64,000 nucleotides of DNA from Janthinobacterium silvisoli (GCF_014200725.1 NZ_JACHCL010000001.1:992001-1056000), one strand, 5' to 3'; counted from the first letter of the stretch, positions 35,483 to 43,466 are shown. Notes: generated by a model not told the origin, from the letters alone. A program made the numbers and translations.

Positions 35483-36204
35483 ACACACAAAGCAGCGCAT
35501 CCAGCACCTGGCTGCAATTGCCTTTGACCTTCGATGTGGCCCGCATGCGGCAAGAAAGCGCCCAGTTCGCCGCCAGCGACTGGATCGCGCACTTCAATGC
35601 GCGCGCTTATGAACAGGGCTGGAGCTGCGTGCCGCTACGCTCGGCCGGTGGCGAGGCTGGCCACATCATTCCGCTCGATGGTGCTCAGTACAGCGACACG
35701 CCACACCTGGCGCGCTGTCCGTACCTGCGCGACGTCATCGCCAGCTTTCAATGCGGAACCAGCGCCGTGCGCCTGATGTCCCTGGCGCCAGGCGCGATCA
35801 TCCGCGCGCACCGCGACGCCGGCACGGCGCTGATGGATGGCTTGACGCGCATACACATCCCGATCCAGACTTCGCCGCAAGTGCTGTTCAGCATCGATGG
35901 CGAGAGCGTCCACTTCACGGCTGGCCACGCCTGGTATATGGATGCCAGTTGCCTGCATGCGGTGGAAAACCGGGGTACGGCGCCACGCATTCACCTGGTC
36001 GTCGATTGCCTCACCAACGAATGGCTGGAAAACCTGTTCGCCCGCGCCGGCTTCGTGCCGAAAACGGGAGCCAGATATGGCGACCCAAGCATCAACGAGG
36101 GCAATGTGCAGGCCGTCATCGCGCAGTTGCGCAGCTCGCCCGCACCCGCCATGCAAGCCATGGCCGACCGTCTGGCAACCTTGGCCCAGGGCACGGACAC
36201 ATGA
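35479..36204 (+). CDS. Aspartyl/asparaginyl beta-hydroxylase-like Fe(II)/2-oxoglutarate oxygenase
   Basis: The 241-residue protein starts at 35479, overlapping the GNAT stop. The jelly-roll core has the iron-binding H-x-D as RAHRDAG (H111, D113), a distal histidine in CLHAVENRG (H160) and the 2-oxoglutarate-binding arginine in RIHLVVD (R170). The segment MDGLTRIHIPIQTSP is typical of the Asp/Asn hydroxylase family (PF05118). Such enzymes hydroxylate Asp or Asn side chains of proteins or peptides. Its stop overlaps the sulfotransferase start, so all three rightward genes are coupled. Confidence 0.9.
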   Translation: MNTQSSASSTWLQLPLTFDVARMRQESAQFAASDWIAHFNARAYEQGWSCVPLRSAGGEAGHIIPLDGAQYSDTPHLARCPYLRDVIASFQCGTSAVRLMSLAPGAIIRAHRDAGTALMDGLTRIHIPIQTSPQVLFSIDGESVHFTAGHAWYMDASCLHAVENRGTAPRIHLVVDCLTNEWLENLFARAGFVPKTGARYGDPSINEGNVQAVIAQLRSSPAPAMQAMADRLATLAQGTDT

Positions 36205-37202
36205 ACGTGCCGCATGGTTTTTCCCTGCAAGAACGCCTGATGAACAAGGGGACTGCAGTACCCTGGCAGAGCGGCATGGACATGCGCTGCTGGTATCCGG
36301 TGAGCGTGGATGCGGGCAAGGACGCCATCGCCATGTGCTGGCGCGACATGGGAAATACGCGCTTTAGCGATTCCTTCTTTGAAAACACCCTGGCCCGCCA
36401 GCCGCGTGAAGAACGCCGCGTCTGCCGCACGCCGCTATCGGCACTAGCCCAGCTGGAAGATAGCCTGGCGCCCGCCGCCTTTTTTTTCCATATCTCGCGC
36501 TGCGGTTCGACCCTGCTGACGCAAATGCTGGCAACGCTGCCGCACTGCGTGGTGATGTCCGAGCCGCCCATCATCGACTCGCTGCTGCGCCTGCACCACG
36601 ACAGCAGCGCCATCGACAGCATCGCCCTGCTGCGCCTGGCCATGCTGGCCATGGGCCAGCGCCGCTTTGGCCACGAAGCGCATTACGTGATCAAGTTCGA
36701 TTGCTGGCACATCCACAGTCTGGACTTGATCCGGCAGGCGTTTCCCGGCACGCCCTGTTTCTTCCTCTACCGCGAACCGCAAGCCGTGCTGGCATCCCAC
36801 CAGCGCCAGCGCGGTCCGCAAATGGTGCCCGGCATGCTACACCCGGCCCTGCTGCCGCTACCCGAGCATGCACTCGCACCCGGCGACCTGGACGGCTACG
36901 CCGGTCTGGTGCTGGCCAGCCTGTACGAGACCGCCCACCGTCATGCGGCGGCCGGCAAGCTGGCACTGATCAACTACAGCCAGTTGCCAGGCATCGTCTT
37001 CAGCGAACTGCTGGAGCGGCTGGGCATCAAGCCCACGGCCGAACAACTGCAAACGATGCGCGAGCGCAGCGGCCGGCATGCGAAATACGGCACGGCGTTC
37101 AACGGTGACCTGCAAGCGCCAGCTGGCTGCCGTCTGCCGGCCATCGCCGCACAGCTTCAGCCTGGCTACCTGGCGCTGGAAGCGCTGCGCGCGGCACCTT
37201 AA
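36201..37202 (+). CDS. Sulfotransferase-family protein
   Basis: The 333-residue protein starts at 36201 (MNVPHGFSLQERLM) by ATGA overlap with the preceding gene; a longer overlapping frame is not used. The PAPS 5'-phosphosulfate loop is HISRCGSTLL at 97-106, and the 3'-phosphate site is FLYREPQAVLASHQ. The ending segment with HAKYGTAF is common in this subfamily. It would transfer sulfate from PAPS to a hydroxyl or amine, possibly one generated by the adjacent hydroxylase. PAPS synthesis genes are not in the window. Confidence 0.87.
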   Translation: MNVPHGFSLQERLMNKGTAVPWQSGMDMRCWYPVSVDAGKDAIAMCWRDMGNTRFSDSFFENTLARQPREERRVCRTPLSALAQLEDSLAPAAFFFHISRCGSTLLTQMLATLPHCVVMSEPPIIDSLLRLHHDSSAIDSIALLRLAMLAMGQRRFGHEAHYVIKFDCWHIHSLDLIRQAFPGTPCFFLYREPQAVLASHQRQRGPQMVPGMLHPALLPLPEHALAPGDLDGYAGLVLASLYETAHRHAAAGKLALINYSQLPGIVFSELLERLGIKPTAEQLQTMRERSGRHAKYGTAFNGDLQAPAGCRLPAIAAQLQPGYLALEALRAAP

Positions 37203-37215
37203 TAGGGTCAAGTAC

Positions 37216-37890
37216 TTACGCGTCCACAGTCAGCCAGGCGGGCACAGGCCCAGCCTGATCCGCAAAAACATCCCAGACACTGGCCGCTGGTGCATGATCG
37301 GCCGCATCGATCAGCGCCCGCGCCAGCTTGCCGCGCTTTATATGGCGCCGCATATCGAGCCGCAGTCCAGGCGGACGCAGCGCTGGCGCTGCTGCTGTCG
37401 CCAGCGTATCGCTACCATCCTGCAGCCGGGGTGCGCGGCAGATCACATAACCGAGTCCGCTCGCCATCAAGGCCTGCTCGCGCCTAATGATGTTGTCGCG
37501 CATGCCCGGCTTCATCGCATTTAACAGCCACCACACCCAGGACGCACGCTGCGGGCCAATCACCGACAGCAGCACAAACCGTTTCGCTCCCCCTTCTTTA
37601 GCGGCAGCTATCGCATTGATGCACCCCTCATACATGACGGCCCGGACTTGCTCGCGCGTCAGCTTCTTGCCATGGATATCCACGGTATAAAACACCGCGT
37701 CAAAGTCACCGGCAAGCGCGTCTGTCATCGCCTTGGCATCCGTCACGTCGGCCGCATACGGCTCCACCGTCGCGCTCCCCGGCAGTGGGTTGCGGGAAAT
37801 CGCCCGCACGGTATCATTGCGCGCCGCCAGCGCAGCGACAATTTCACGCCCCGTGCCGCTGCTGGCGCCGATCACGGCATAGCGTTTCAT
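37216..37890 (-). CDS. NAD(P)-binding Rossmann-fold protein (NAD(P)H-binding / atypical SDR)
   Basis: The 224-residue protein begins YAVIGASSGTGREIVAAL, an N-terminal G-x-x-G-x-G dinucleotide-binding motif. It continues with RAISRNP and DVTDAKAMTDAL, the pattern of NAD(P)H-binding proteins related to NmrA. FVLLSVIGPQ follows. It lacks the SDR catalytic Tyr-x3-Lys in the usual place, so it may sense redox state or act as an atypical reductase. The start overlaps the stop of the inositol-monophosphatase-like gene (ATGA). Confidence 0.82.
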   Translation of the reverse strand: MKRYAVIGASSGTGREIVAALAARNDTVRAISRNPLPGSATVEPYAADVTDAKAMTDALAGDFDAVFYTVDIHGKKLTREQVRAVMYEGCINAIAAAKEGGAKRFVLLSVIGPQRASWVWWLLNAMKPGMRDNIIRREQALMASGLGYVICRAPRLQDGSDTLATAAAPALRPPGLRLDMRRHIKRGKLARALIDAADHAPAASVWDVFADQAGPVPAWLTVDA

Positions 37891-38714
37891 GCTTGCCCCG
37901 CATCGGCAAGGTCAACCGCAGCGCGCAGGCAGGCGACGGCCGCAGCGTGGATGCCGGGCGCGGCGGCCAGCATATCCAGGCTGGCAAAACTCCAGGGCTG
38001 GCCATGCGTGTCCGTGACCACGCCACCGGCTTCAGCGACCAATAAGGCGCCGGCAGCAAGACCCGAACGCACCTGGCTGTATTGCCAAAAACCATCCATG
38101 CGCCCGCTGGCCACCTCGATCAGCTCCAAGGTCGCCGGCACCGCCATCCGCACCAGCAAGGCAGATTCGAGCATGGCAAAGACCGAAGCACCGATCGCGG
38201 CATGCACGGCCCTCCCCTCGCCTGGCCGGGCTTGCCCCGTGCCGACAATCGCCGCATGCAGCTGCGTTTTTCTGGAGACCTGCAGCGGCATGCCATTGAC
38301 TGTGGCGCCCTGCCCCCGCACAGCCGCATATACCGTTGCCATGGCTGGCAAGCTTACTACTGTCAACACAGCCAAGCCGTCAACCACCAGGGTTGCCGAT
38401 ACGGCCCACGCAGCGCTGCCATGAATATGGTTGACATTGCCTTCGACCGCATCGACGATCCACCATTCGCCATCCGGCAATGGTCCACCACCCTCTTCAT
38501 CGTCCACCCAATGGCTGCCGGGCAGCATGTGCAGCAAAGTACTCTGCAATGCATCGCTGACCGACACATCATTTGCCTCGATGGCGGCAAGCAACGCCGC
38601 CAGGTTATCGGGCCTGGCATCGGCAGAAAAGCGCGCCAGCAAAGTACGGCCTGCCACTTCAACAGCATCTATCACTGCCGGCAACAATGCCTTTAAATCA
38701 TTCGTATGCATCAT
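37887..38714 (-). CDS. Inositol-monophosphatase-family protein with altered metal-site residues
   Basis: The 275-residue protein starts at 38714 (MMHTNDL) with AAGGA 6 bp upstream. It matches the IMPase fold: WVDDEEGGG is the first metal motif region. The usual D-P-I/L-D-G-T becomes DAVEGN, and the C-terminal block that is normally W-D-x-A-A-G before the E-A-G-G reads VRSGLAAGALLVAEAGG, with Arg in place of the metal-binding Asp. It may therefore be catalytically changed. It is coupled to the NAD(P)-binding gene and divergent from a TetR gene. Confidence 0.78.
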   Translation of the reverse strand: MMHTNDLKALLPAVIDAVEVAGRTLLARFSADARPDNLAALLAAIEANDVSVSDALQSTLLHMLPGSHWVDDEEGGGPLPDGEWWIVDAVEGNVNHIHGSAAWAVSATLVVDGLAVLTVVSLPAMATVYAAVRGQGATVNGMPLQVSRKTQLHAAIVGTGQARPGEGRAVHAAIGASVFAMLESALLVRMAVPATLELIEVASGRMDGFWQYSQVRSGLAAGALLVAEAGGVVTDTHGQPWSFASLDMLAAAPGIHAAAVACLRAAVDLADAGQA

Positions 38715-38794
38715 GAAAGTTCCTTCGAGATAAGTTGCGGAAACAGGTTCATAATACGAGCAGATACTCGCATTTGATACTCGCATACGACGCC
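38715..38794. promoter_or_regulatory. Divergent TetR control region with direct repeats
   Basis: The 11-bp sequence GATACTCGCAT occurs at 38763-38773 and 38776-38786 (period 13), and an inverted CGAG/CTCG pair precedes it (38757-38760, 38767-38770). This lies between the TetR start and the divergent operon and is a candidate operator. Confidence 0.55.
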
Positions 38795-39412
38795 ATGAGC
38801 CACCGCCCGCCGCCCCCATCCACGACGCCCCGCAAACAGCCTCGCCAGCGGCGCTCCGCCGTCACCGTGGCCGCCATCCTGGAGGCGGCCGCTCGCATTC
38901 TCGAAACCACGGGCTACGATGGCTACACCACCAATGCCGTGGCGGCGCGGGCCGGCGTCAGTGTCGGTTCGCTATATCAATACTTTCCCAACCGGGATGC
39001 GATCACGCGCGCACTGATCGAACAGGAGTCCGGCGCCCTGCTGAGCGACATTCTTGCCATGGAAGTTCAGGACAATGGCCAGCAAGGCATACGGTCATTG
39101 CTGGCCATTGCTGTCCACCACCAGTTGCGGCGGCCACGTCTGGCGCGCTTGCTCGACGCCGAAGAAGCCCGGCTGCCTGCCAGCGCGGAGTTACAACACA
39201 ATGGGGAGCGCGCAGCAGCGGTGCTGCGGGGATGCCTGGAAAAAATGGGACTGCCGGAAGAGGCAATCGCCAATACCGCCGTGCGCGACGTGATGGCAAT
39301 CACGCGCGGCATGGTCGATAGCGCAGGCAGCCATGGTGAAAGCGATCAGCAGGCTTTGCTGGTACGCGTGACGGCGGCGGTGTCAGGATATCTGGCGGCG
39401 ATAGCAAGGTGA
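38795..39412 (+). CDS. TetR-family transcriptional regulator
   Basis: The 205-residue protein starts at 38795 (MSHRPPPPSTTPRKQPRQRR). The helix-turn-helix reads VAAILEAAARILETTGYDGYTTNAVAARAGVSVGSLYQYFPNRDAI in family terms, with the recognition helix VSVGSLYQYF. The ligand-binding C-terminal half is helical and unremarkable. It is divergent from the phosphatase-like / NAD(P)-binding pair across a gap with repeated motifs, so it probably represses that pair and itself. Confidence 0.9.
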   Translation: MSHRPPPPSTTPRKQPRQRRSAVTVAAILEAAARILETTGYDGYTTNAVAARAGVSVGSLYQYFPNRDAITRALIEQESGALLSDILAMEVQDNGQQGIRSLLAIAVHHQLRRPRLARLLDAEEARLPASAELQHNGERAAAVLRGCLEKMGLPEEAIANTAVRDVMAITRGMVDSAGSHGESDQQALLVRVTAAVSGYLAAIAR

Positions 39413-39477
39413 CGCAATAGGGGATGTGGGGGACTTCAATCTGCCCGGCAGTGCGGCGCTGGCAAAGGCGTGCCGGC

Positions 39478-39792
39478 TCAGCGCGCTGCAACGGCTTGGG
39501 CGCCATTCTCTTGCCGCCACTTGCGCACCATCTCAGCCGTGATCTCGCGGTCATAGCAAATCGGCGCGTAGCCACCTTTGCGGCTCCACGCACTGCGGCC
39601 TCCGCAGGCACTGCCATTTTTGGCGGCATTATAGGGACAGGGACAACGTCCTGGGTAGGAGGCAATCGACTCGCCGATGATCTGCTGCCTGACCTGCGCA
39701 TCCGAAGGCGGCTGGCCCTTTTGGGCATAAACCTGCGGCGCGCAAACCATACCGGCAATGATGATCAACAACCTGGCAGCAATATTTTTCAT
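39478..39792 (-). CDS. Small secreted cysteine-containing protein
   Basis: The 104-residue protein has a signal peptide of about 23 residues (MKNIAARLLIIIAGMVCA, cleavage after VYA). The mature part contains SYPGRCPCPYNAAKNGSACG and SRKGGYAPICY, with four cysteines that could form two disulfides. The C-C-P-Y-N / C-G-G-R-S-A-W pattern recalls a small domain seen in other proteobacterial exported proteins, but no function is known to me. It stands alone between the TetR gene and a low-GC region. Confidence 0.72.
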   Translation of the reverse strand: MKNIAARLLIIIAGMVCAPQVYAQKGQPPSDAQVRQQIIGESIASYPGRCPCPYNAAKNGSACGGRSAWSRKGGYAPICYDREITAEMVRKWRQENGAQAVAAR

Positions 39793-40179
39793 GAACGGGA
39801 CGTCATCTTTCAGCTGGGTAAGCTAACCGGTGCGAATGGCATCCAACAGCCACGACCGCTCTTTTCAGCGCAAAGAGTATGACAGATGCATTTCGGCAAA
39901 TTTACACCAAATGTCACGCCCCTGGTCCAAATGCAAAAGCCCAGGCAAGGGCCTGGGCTTTTTGATGCTGCGGATGTGCTGACTCCCGATCGCCTGACCA
40001 GGCCAAGTCTCGCAGCGGGAAGATGAGATGCTGCGCAGATATTTCATATCCAACATGCTATTCTAGCAATCTCAGCCGTTGCCTGGCAGCCACTGAGATC
40101 AAAAAACACCTATGCCGCAACTGTTTGAACTCTATGCAACATAAACCAACATCAACAATCCACAAATGATTGCAAAACA
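39793..40179. other. Intergenic region at the left edge of the low-GC segment
   Basis: These 387 bp hold a tRNA-Asn 3'-end remnant with its terminator (39942-39993). Base composition drops sharply from about 40040 to the right. No coding signal is seen. Confidence 0.55.
39942..39993 (-). pseudogene. Decayed tRNA-Asn 3' end plus terminator
   Basis: The stem AAAAGCCCAGGC / GCCTGGGCTTTTT is followed (on the plus strand) by a stretch that aligns with the terminator-to-CCA region of the intact tRNA-Asn at 41304. It reads TTTTTGATGCTGCGGATG, then TGACTCCCGAT against TGGCTCCCCGA. About 30 of the first 34 bases match. The match stops inside the acceptor/T-arm region, so only the tRNA 3' end remains. 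It could be a relic att-type repeat or a decayed tandem copy. Confidence 0.55.
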
Positions 40180-41160
40180 ATGAAAAAAATTATATTGGCA
40201 ATTTTATTTATAACACTTATTCCACTTCAGGAATCCAAAGGCCAAAACATAACAGAGCCAGAGCTTATTCCGCTTGCAATCAACAGATCCCTGACACCAG
40301 AAATTGGCGGCATAAAACAAGTTATAGAAATTAAAACTGATGATCTCAACAAACCAGTTCTTCTGTTTTTATCCGGCGGCCCAGGAAGCTCCATGATAAA
40401 GGGTGCGGACTCCTTTACCAATCTTTTGAAAAATAGATTTACCATCGTTCAATGGGATCAAAGAGATGCCGGGAAAACGTTGAAATTAAATCCCTCGCCA
40501 ACGCAGCCAACGGTTGCACAAATGCAAAGCGATACGCATGAAGTTGTAGAGTTTGTCAGGAAAGAACTACATCAGGAAAAAATATACTTGCTAGGTAGCT
40601 CCTGGGGAAACGTTCTGGGATTTTACATGGTTAAAAATTATCCTGAACAACTTCATGCTTATTTTGCCTCCAATCCAGTGATCAATCAGTTTCCAAGCGA
40701 AAAAGAGTTACTTGAAACCTTGCAAGTTCATTTTAAAGACAACCCTATCGCCAGCAAAGAACTAGCTAGCGTAAACACTTCCTTTCAAACTGATGAGGAT
40801 TTATTCTATCTACGAAAGTGGCTTTTCTACAAAGAAGGAAAAGAATTTGCAGTAAGCAATGAGTTCAAAGATATGTTTTTTCAATGGGCAAAAACCTGGT
40901 CGCCTGTGTGGAAAGATGTCATGAAAATAGACCTGACAAAAACCCTGAAAACGATTGACTGCCCAGTCTATTTTTTCGTTGGAAAAAATGACATTCAAAC
41001 ATCCAGAAAAATTACAGAAGCATACTTTGCCGAGTTAAAGGCGCCAAAAAAAGAATTATTCGTATTTGAAAATTCCGGGCATCAGATCCATCAAGAGGAA
41101 TCTGAGAATTTTCAACATACCATCATCAACATATTGGATGCGAGTCAATCCGGGAAGTAA
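40180..41160 (+). CDS. Exported alpha/beta hydrolase (prolyl-aminopeptidase-like), low-GC, probably acquired
   Basis: The 326-residue protein has a signal peptide (MKKIILAILFITLIPL). It carries the proline-iminopeptidase-type oxyanion motif SGGPGSS, WDQRDAGKT, the nucleophile elbow GSSWGN and a late histidine in FENSGHQIHQEE. Codon use is strongly AT-rich (AAA, AAT, TTT), unlike every neighbour. The Lys/Asn-rich composition resembles Bacteroidota or low-GC Gammaproteobacteria. It is bounded by a tRNA-Asn remnant on the left and an intact tRNA-Asn on the right. Substrate unknown. Confidence 0.85.
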   Translation: MKKIILAILFITLIPLQESKGQNITEPELIPLAINRSLTPEIGGIKQVIEIKTDDLNKPVLLFLSGGPGSSMIKGADSFTNLLKNRFTIVQWDQRDAGKTLKLNPSPTQPTVAQMQSDTHEVVEFVRKELHQEKIYLLGSSWGNVLGFYMVKNYPEQLHAYFASNPVINQFPSEKELLETLQVHFKDNPIASKELASVNTSFQTDEDLFYLRKWLFYKEGKEFAVSNEFKDMFFQWAKTWSPVWKDVMKIDLTKTLKTIDCPVYFFVGKNDIQTSRKITEAYFAELKAPKKELFVFENSGHQIHQEESENFQHTIINILDASQSGK

Positions 41161-41257
41161 ATAATGCTGAATTCCGCAAAAGTCCAGGGTGAAGATGCGC
41201 CACTGACGCCCAATACATAGAATCAATATATAGAATCAATACATGGACTTGAAATGC

Positions 41258-41287
41258 AAAAAGCCCAACCGAAAGGCTGGGCTTTTT
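41258..41287 (-). terminator. Terminator of the second tRNA-Asn gene
   Basis: AAAAAGCCCAGCC / GGTTGGGCTTTTT forms a 13-bp stem with a TTTC loop and ends in five T on the minus strand. It lies 16 bp past the tRNA CCA. Confidence 0.9.
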
Positions 41288-41303
41288 GATACTGCTGATG
41301 TTC

Positions 41304-41379
41304 TGGCTCCCCGACCTGGACTCGAACCAGGGACCTGCGGATTAACAGTCCGTCGCTCTACCGACTGAGCTATCAGGGA
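41304..41379 (-). tRNA. tRNA-Asn (anticodon GTT), second copy
   Basis: The 76-nt gene is identical to the third copy and differs from the first in the D loop (TCGG instead of TTGG). CCA is encoded. It sits at the right edge of the low-GC segment. Confidence 0.97.
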
Positions 41380-41390
41380 AAAGAGGCCGC

Positions 41391-41419
41391 ATTATATAGG
41401 GCAAATTTTCAACTGTCCA
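41391..41419 (-). promoter_or_regulatory. Sigma70-type promoter of tRNA-Asn (second copy)
   Basis: TGGACA (41419-41414) and TATAAT (41396-41391) are 17 bp apart on the minus strand, the same design as at the first copy. Confidence 0.85.
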
Positions 41420-41470
41420 GATTTCCTCAGGAAAATGTTTATCTTTTCCCCAGCCACCTTTCAATCCATA

Positions 41471-41800
41471 TCAGGCCAGCGTTTCCTGCGCTACATAGTC
41501 AATCACCAGCACCCTGCCCAGCCAGGGCTTGAGCAAGTCGACGAACAGCAGGTGCTCTGGGTGGACCAGATAGGCGTCGCGCGCGGCGGCGCCGCTGAAG
41601 GTCAGGGTGAAGCAATCGGTGTAGCCGTCATCCAGTCCTTCCGCGCTGACATTCTGCCCCCATTCGAACTTCAGTACGCCTGGTATGCGGTCTTTCAGCT
41701 GGGAAAACTCACGCACGAGTTCGGCGTGCTTGGCGGCGCTGATGTCGTCAATAAATTCGCACAGCACAATGTGGCGCAAGGGGGCGGTGGAACAAGCCAT
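41471..41800 (-). CDS. Dabb-family (stress-responsive A/B barrel) protein
   Basis: The start at 41800 (MACSTAPLRHIVLCEF, 109 residues) follows AGGAGA 8 bp upstream. The sequence fits the Dabb fold, a dimeric alpha/beta barrel: RHIVLCEFIDDI at the start, LKFEWGQNVSAEGLDDGYTD, then FSGAAARDAYLVHPEHLLFV. Members include small decarboxylase- or cyclase-like enzymes and proteins of unknown role. It lies between two tRNA-Asn genes on the same strand. Confidence 0.88.
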   Translation of the reverse strand: MACSTAPLRHIVLCEFIDDISAAKHAELVREFSQLKDRIPGVLKFEWGQNVSAEGLDDGYTDCFTLTFSGAAARDAYLVHPEHLLFVDLLKPWLGRVLVIDYVAQETLA

Positions 41801-41900
41801 GGCTAACTCTCCTGTAGATAGTCTCAGCAGGATAGCGCAAATCGCTGGCAAGCATACTCAGGCGGCTGAAACCACCATGGCCCAGCTCAGCGCACAACGA

Positions 41901-41930
41901 AAAAAGCCACGTTTTTCAACGTGGCTTTTT
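41901..41930 (-). terminator. Terminator of the third tRNA-Asn gene
   Basis: AAAAAGCCACGTT / AACGTGGCTTTTT is a perfect 13-bp stem with a 4-nt loop, 6 bp past the tRNA 3' end on the minus strand. Confidence 0.9.
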
Positions 41931-41936
41931 GAATTC

Positions 41937-42012
41937 TGGCTCCCCGACCTGGACTCGAACCAGGGACCTGCGGATTAACAGTCCGTCGCTCTACCGACTG
42001 AGCTATCAGGGA
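41937..42012 (-). tRNA. tRNA-Asn (anticodon GTT), third copy
   Basis: The 76-nt gene is identical to the copy at 41304-41379, with encoded CCA and anticodon GTT. Confidence 0.97.
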
Positions 42013-42023
42013 AAAGAGGCAAT

Positions 42024-42052
42024 ATTATATGTCGTTTATTTGGTATTTACAA
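42024..42052 (-). promoter_or_regulatory. Sigma70-type promoter of tRNA-Asn (third copy)
   Basis: TTGTAA (42052-42047) and TATAAT (42029-42024) are 17 bp apart on the minus strand. The -35 differs from the TGGACA of the other two copies. Confidence 0.8.
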
Positions 42053-42141
42053 GATCCAGTTACTATCTTGCTTAACACGCTTATCACAACTTTTTATTGC
42101 CATCAGCGCGCTCTTGCAAGCAGCGCCGAAGAAGCAAGATA

Positions 42142-43356
42142 TTAAAGGACTTTGGCGATGGCGTCAATAACGATGTCGATATTGCGCGAATTCAAGGCTG
42201 CCACGCAGATACGACCCGTATCGACGGCGTAGATCGATCGCTCGCGCAAGGCTGCCACTTGTTCCTTGGTCAAGCCCGAGTACGAGAACATGCCGATTTG
42301 CTCGCGCACGAAACCGAAGTCGTGTGCAGGCGCTTTCTCTTTCAGCTTGGCAACAAAGGCATTGCGCATTTCGCGGATACGCAGGCGCATGCCGGCCAGT
42401 TCCTCTTCCCACAGCTGGCGCAATTCCGGCGTAGCCAGCACGGTAGCGACCACCTTGCCGCCATGCGTAGGCGGGTTCGAGTAGTTGGTGCGTACTACGC
42501 GTTTCAGTTGCGACAGCAGGCGCGACGCTTCCTCGGCGCTGGCAGCGACCACGCTCAGGGCGCCCACACGCTCGCCATACAGCGAGAACGATTTCGAGAA
42601 CGAATTCGACACCAGCAGCGGGCCGCCAGCATCCGCGAAACGGCGTACCACGGCGCCGTCTTCGGCGATGCCGTTGGCGAAGCCCTGGTAAGCCATGTCC
42701 AGGAACGGCACCAGGCCGCGCGCGGTGACTACCGAGATGATCTGATCCCACTGGGCCACGCTCAGGTCGGCGCCGGTCGGATTATGGCAGCAGGCGTGCA
42801 GCACGACGACAGAACCCGATGGCATGGCGTTCAGGTCAGCCAGCATGCCGTCGAAATTGACGCCGTGGGTAACAGCGTCATAGTAAGCGTAGTTGTTGAC
42901 TACGAAACCGGCGCTTTCAAACAGCGCGCGGTGGTTTTCCCAGCTAGGGTCGCTGATGTAGACTTGCGCGCCTGGCGCGAAGCGCTGCAGGAAGTCGGCG
43001 CCGATTTTCAGTGCGCCCGTGCCGCCGATGGCTTGCACGGTGATGGCGCGGCGCTCTTGAATCACGGCGCTATCGGCCCCAAATACCAATTCTTGCACCG
43101 CTTTGTCGTAGGCAGCCAGGCCTTCGATCGGCAGATAGGTGCGTGGCGCGCCCTGTTCGATCAGGATCGCTTCTGCCTTGCGTACGCAAGCTAACAGAGG
43201 CACTTTGCCGTTGTCGTCATAATAAACGCCGACGCCCAGATTGATTTTGGCGGGATTCTGATCCGCGTTAAATGCTTCGGTGATGCCCAGGATCGGGTCG
43301 CGTGGGGCCATCTCGATGGCGCTAAACAGACTGGCAGAAACAGTTGGGTTCGTCAT
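42142..43356 (-). CDS. Aromatic/aspartate aminotransferase, class I fold (TyrB/AspC-like)
   Basis: The 404-residue protein is a fold-type I PLP aminotransferase. The start at 43356 (MTNPTVSASLFSAIEMAPRDPILG) matches the usual N-terminus. Other blocks are KINLGVGVYYDD, TYLPIEGLAAYDKAVQ and HACCHNPTGADLS. The PLP lysine lies in SNSFSKSFSLYGERVG, and RTNYSNPPTHGG follows. It uses 2-oxoglutarate with aspartate, tyrosine or phenylalanine; which is preferred cannot be decided here. It is divergent from uvrB. Confidence 0.93.
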   Translation of the reverse strand: MTNPTVSASLFSAIEMAPRDPILGITEAFNADQNPAKINLGVGVYYDDNGKVPLLACVRKAEAILIEQGAPRTYLPIEGLAAYDKAVQELVFGADSAVIQERRAITVQAIGGTGALKIGADFLQRFAPGAQVYISDPSWENHRALFESAGFVVNNYAYYDAVTHGVNFDGMLADLNAMPSGSVVVLHACCHNPTGADLSVAQWDQIISVVTARGLVPFLDMAYQGFANGIAEDGAVVRRFADAGGPLLVSNSFSKSFSLYGERVGALSVVAASAEEASRLLSQLKRVVRTNYSNPPTHGGKVVATVLATPELRQLWEEELAGMRLRIREMRNAFVAKLKEKAPAHDFGFVREQIGMFSYSGLTKEQVAALRERSIYAVDTGRICVAALNSRNIDIVIDAIAKVL

Positions 43357-43466
43357 GATAAGATTGGATTCGATTGGAAGCAGGTTCACAGCGGAGTTGT
43401 CGGCAGCACCCAAAAATAACTCCAGGGCCGCCAGCAGAGCACTATTCTAACAAAGGTCTGATTCAC

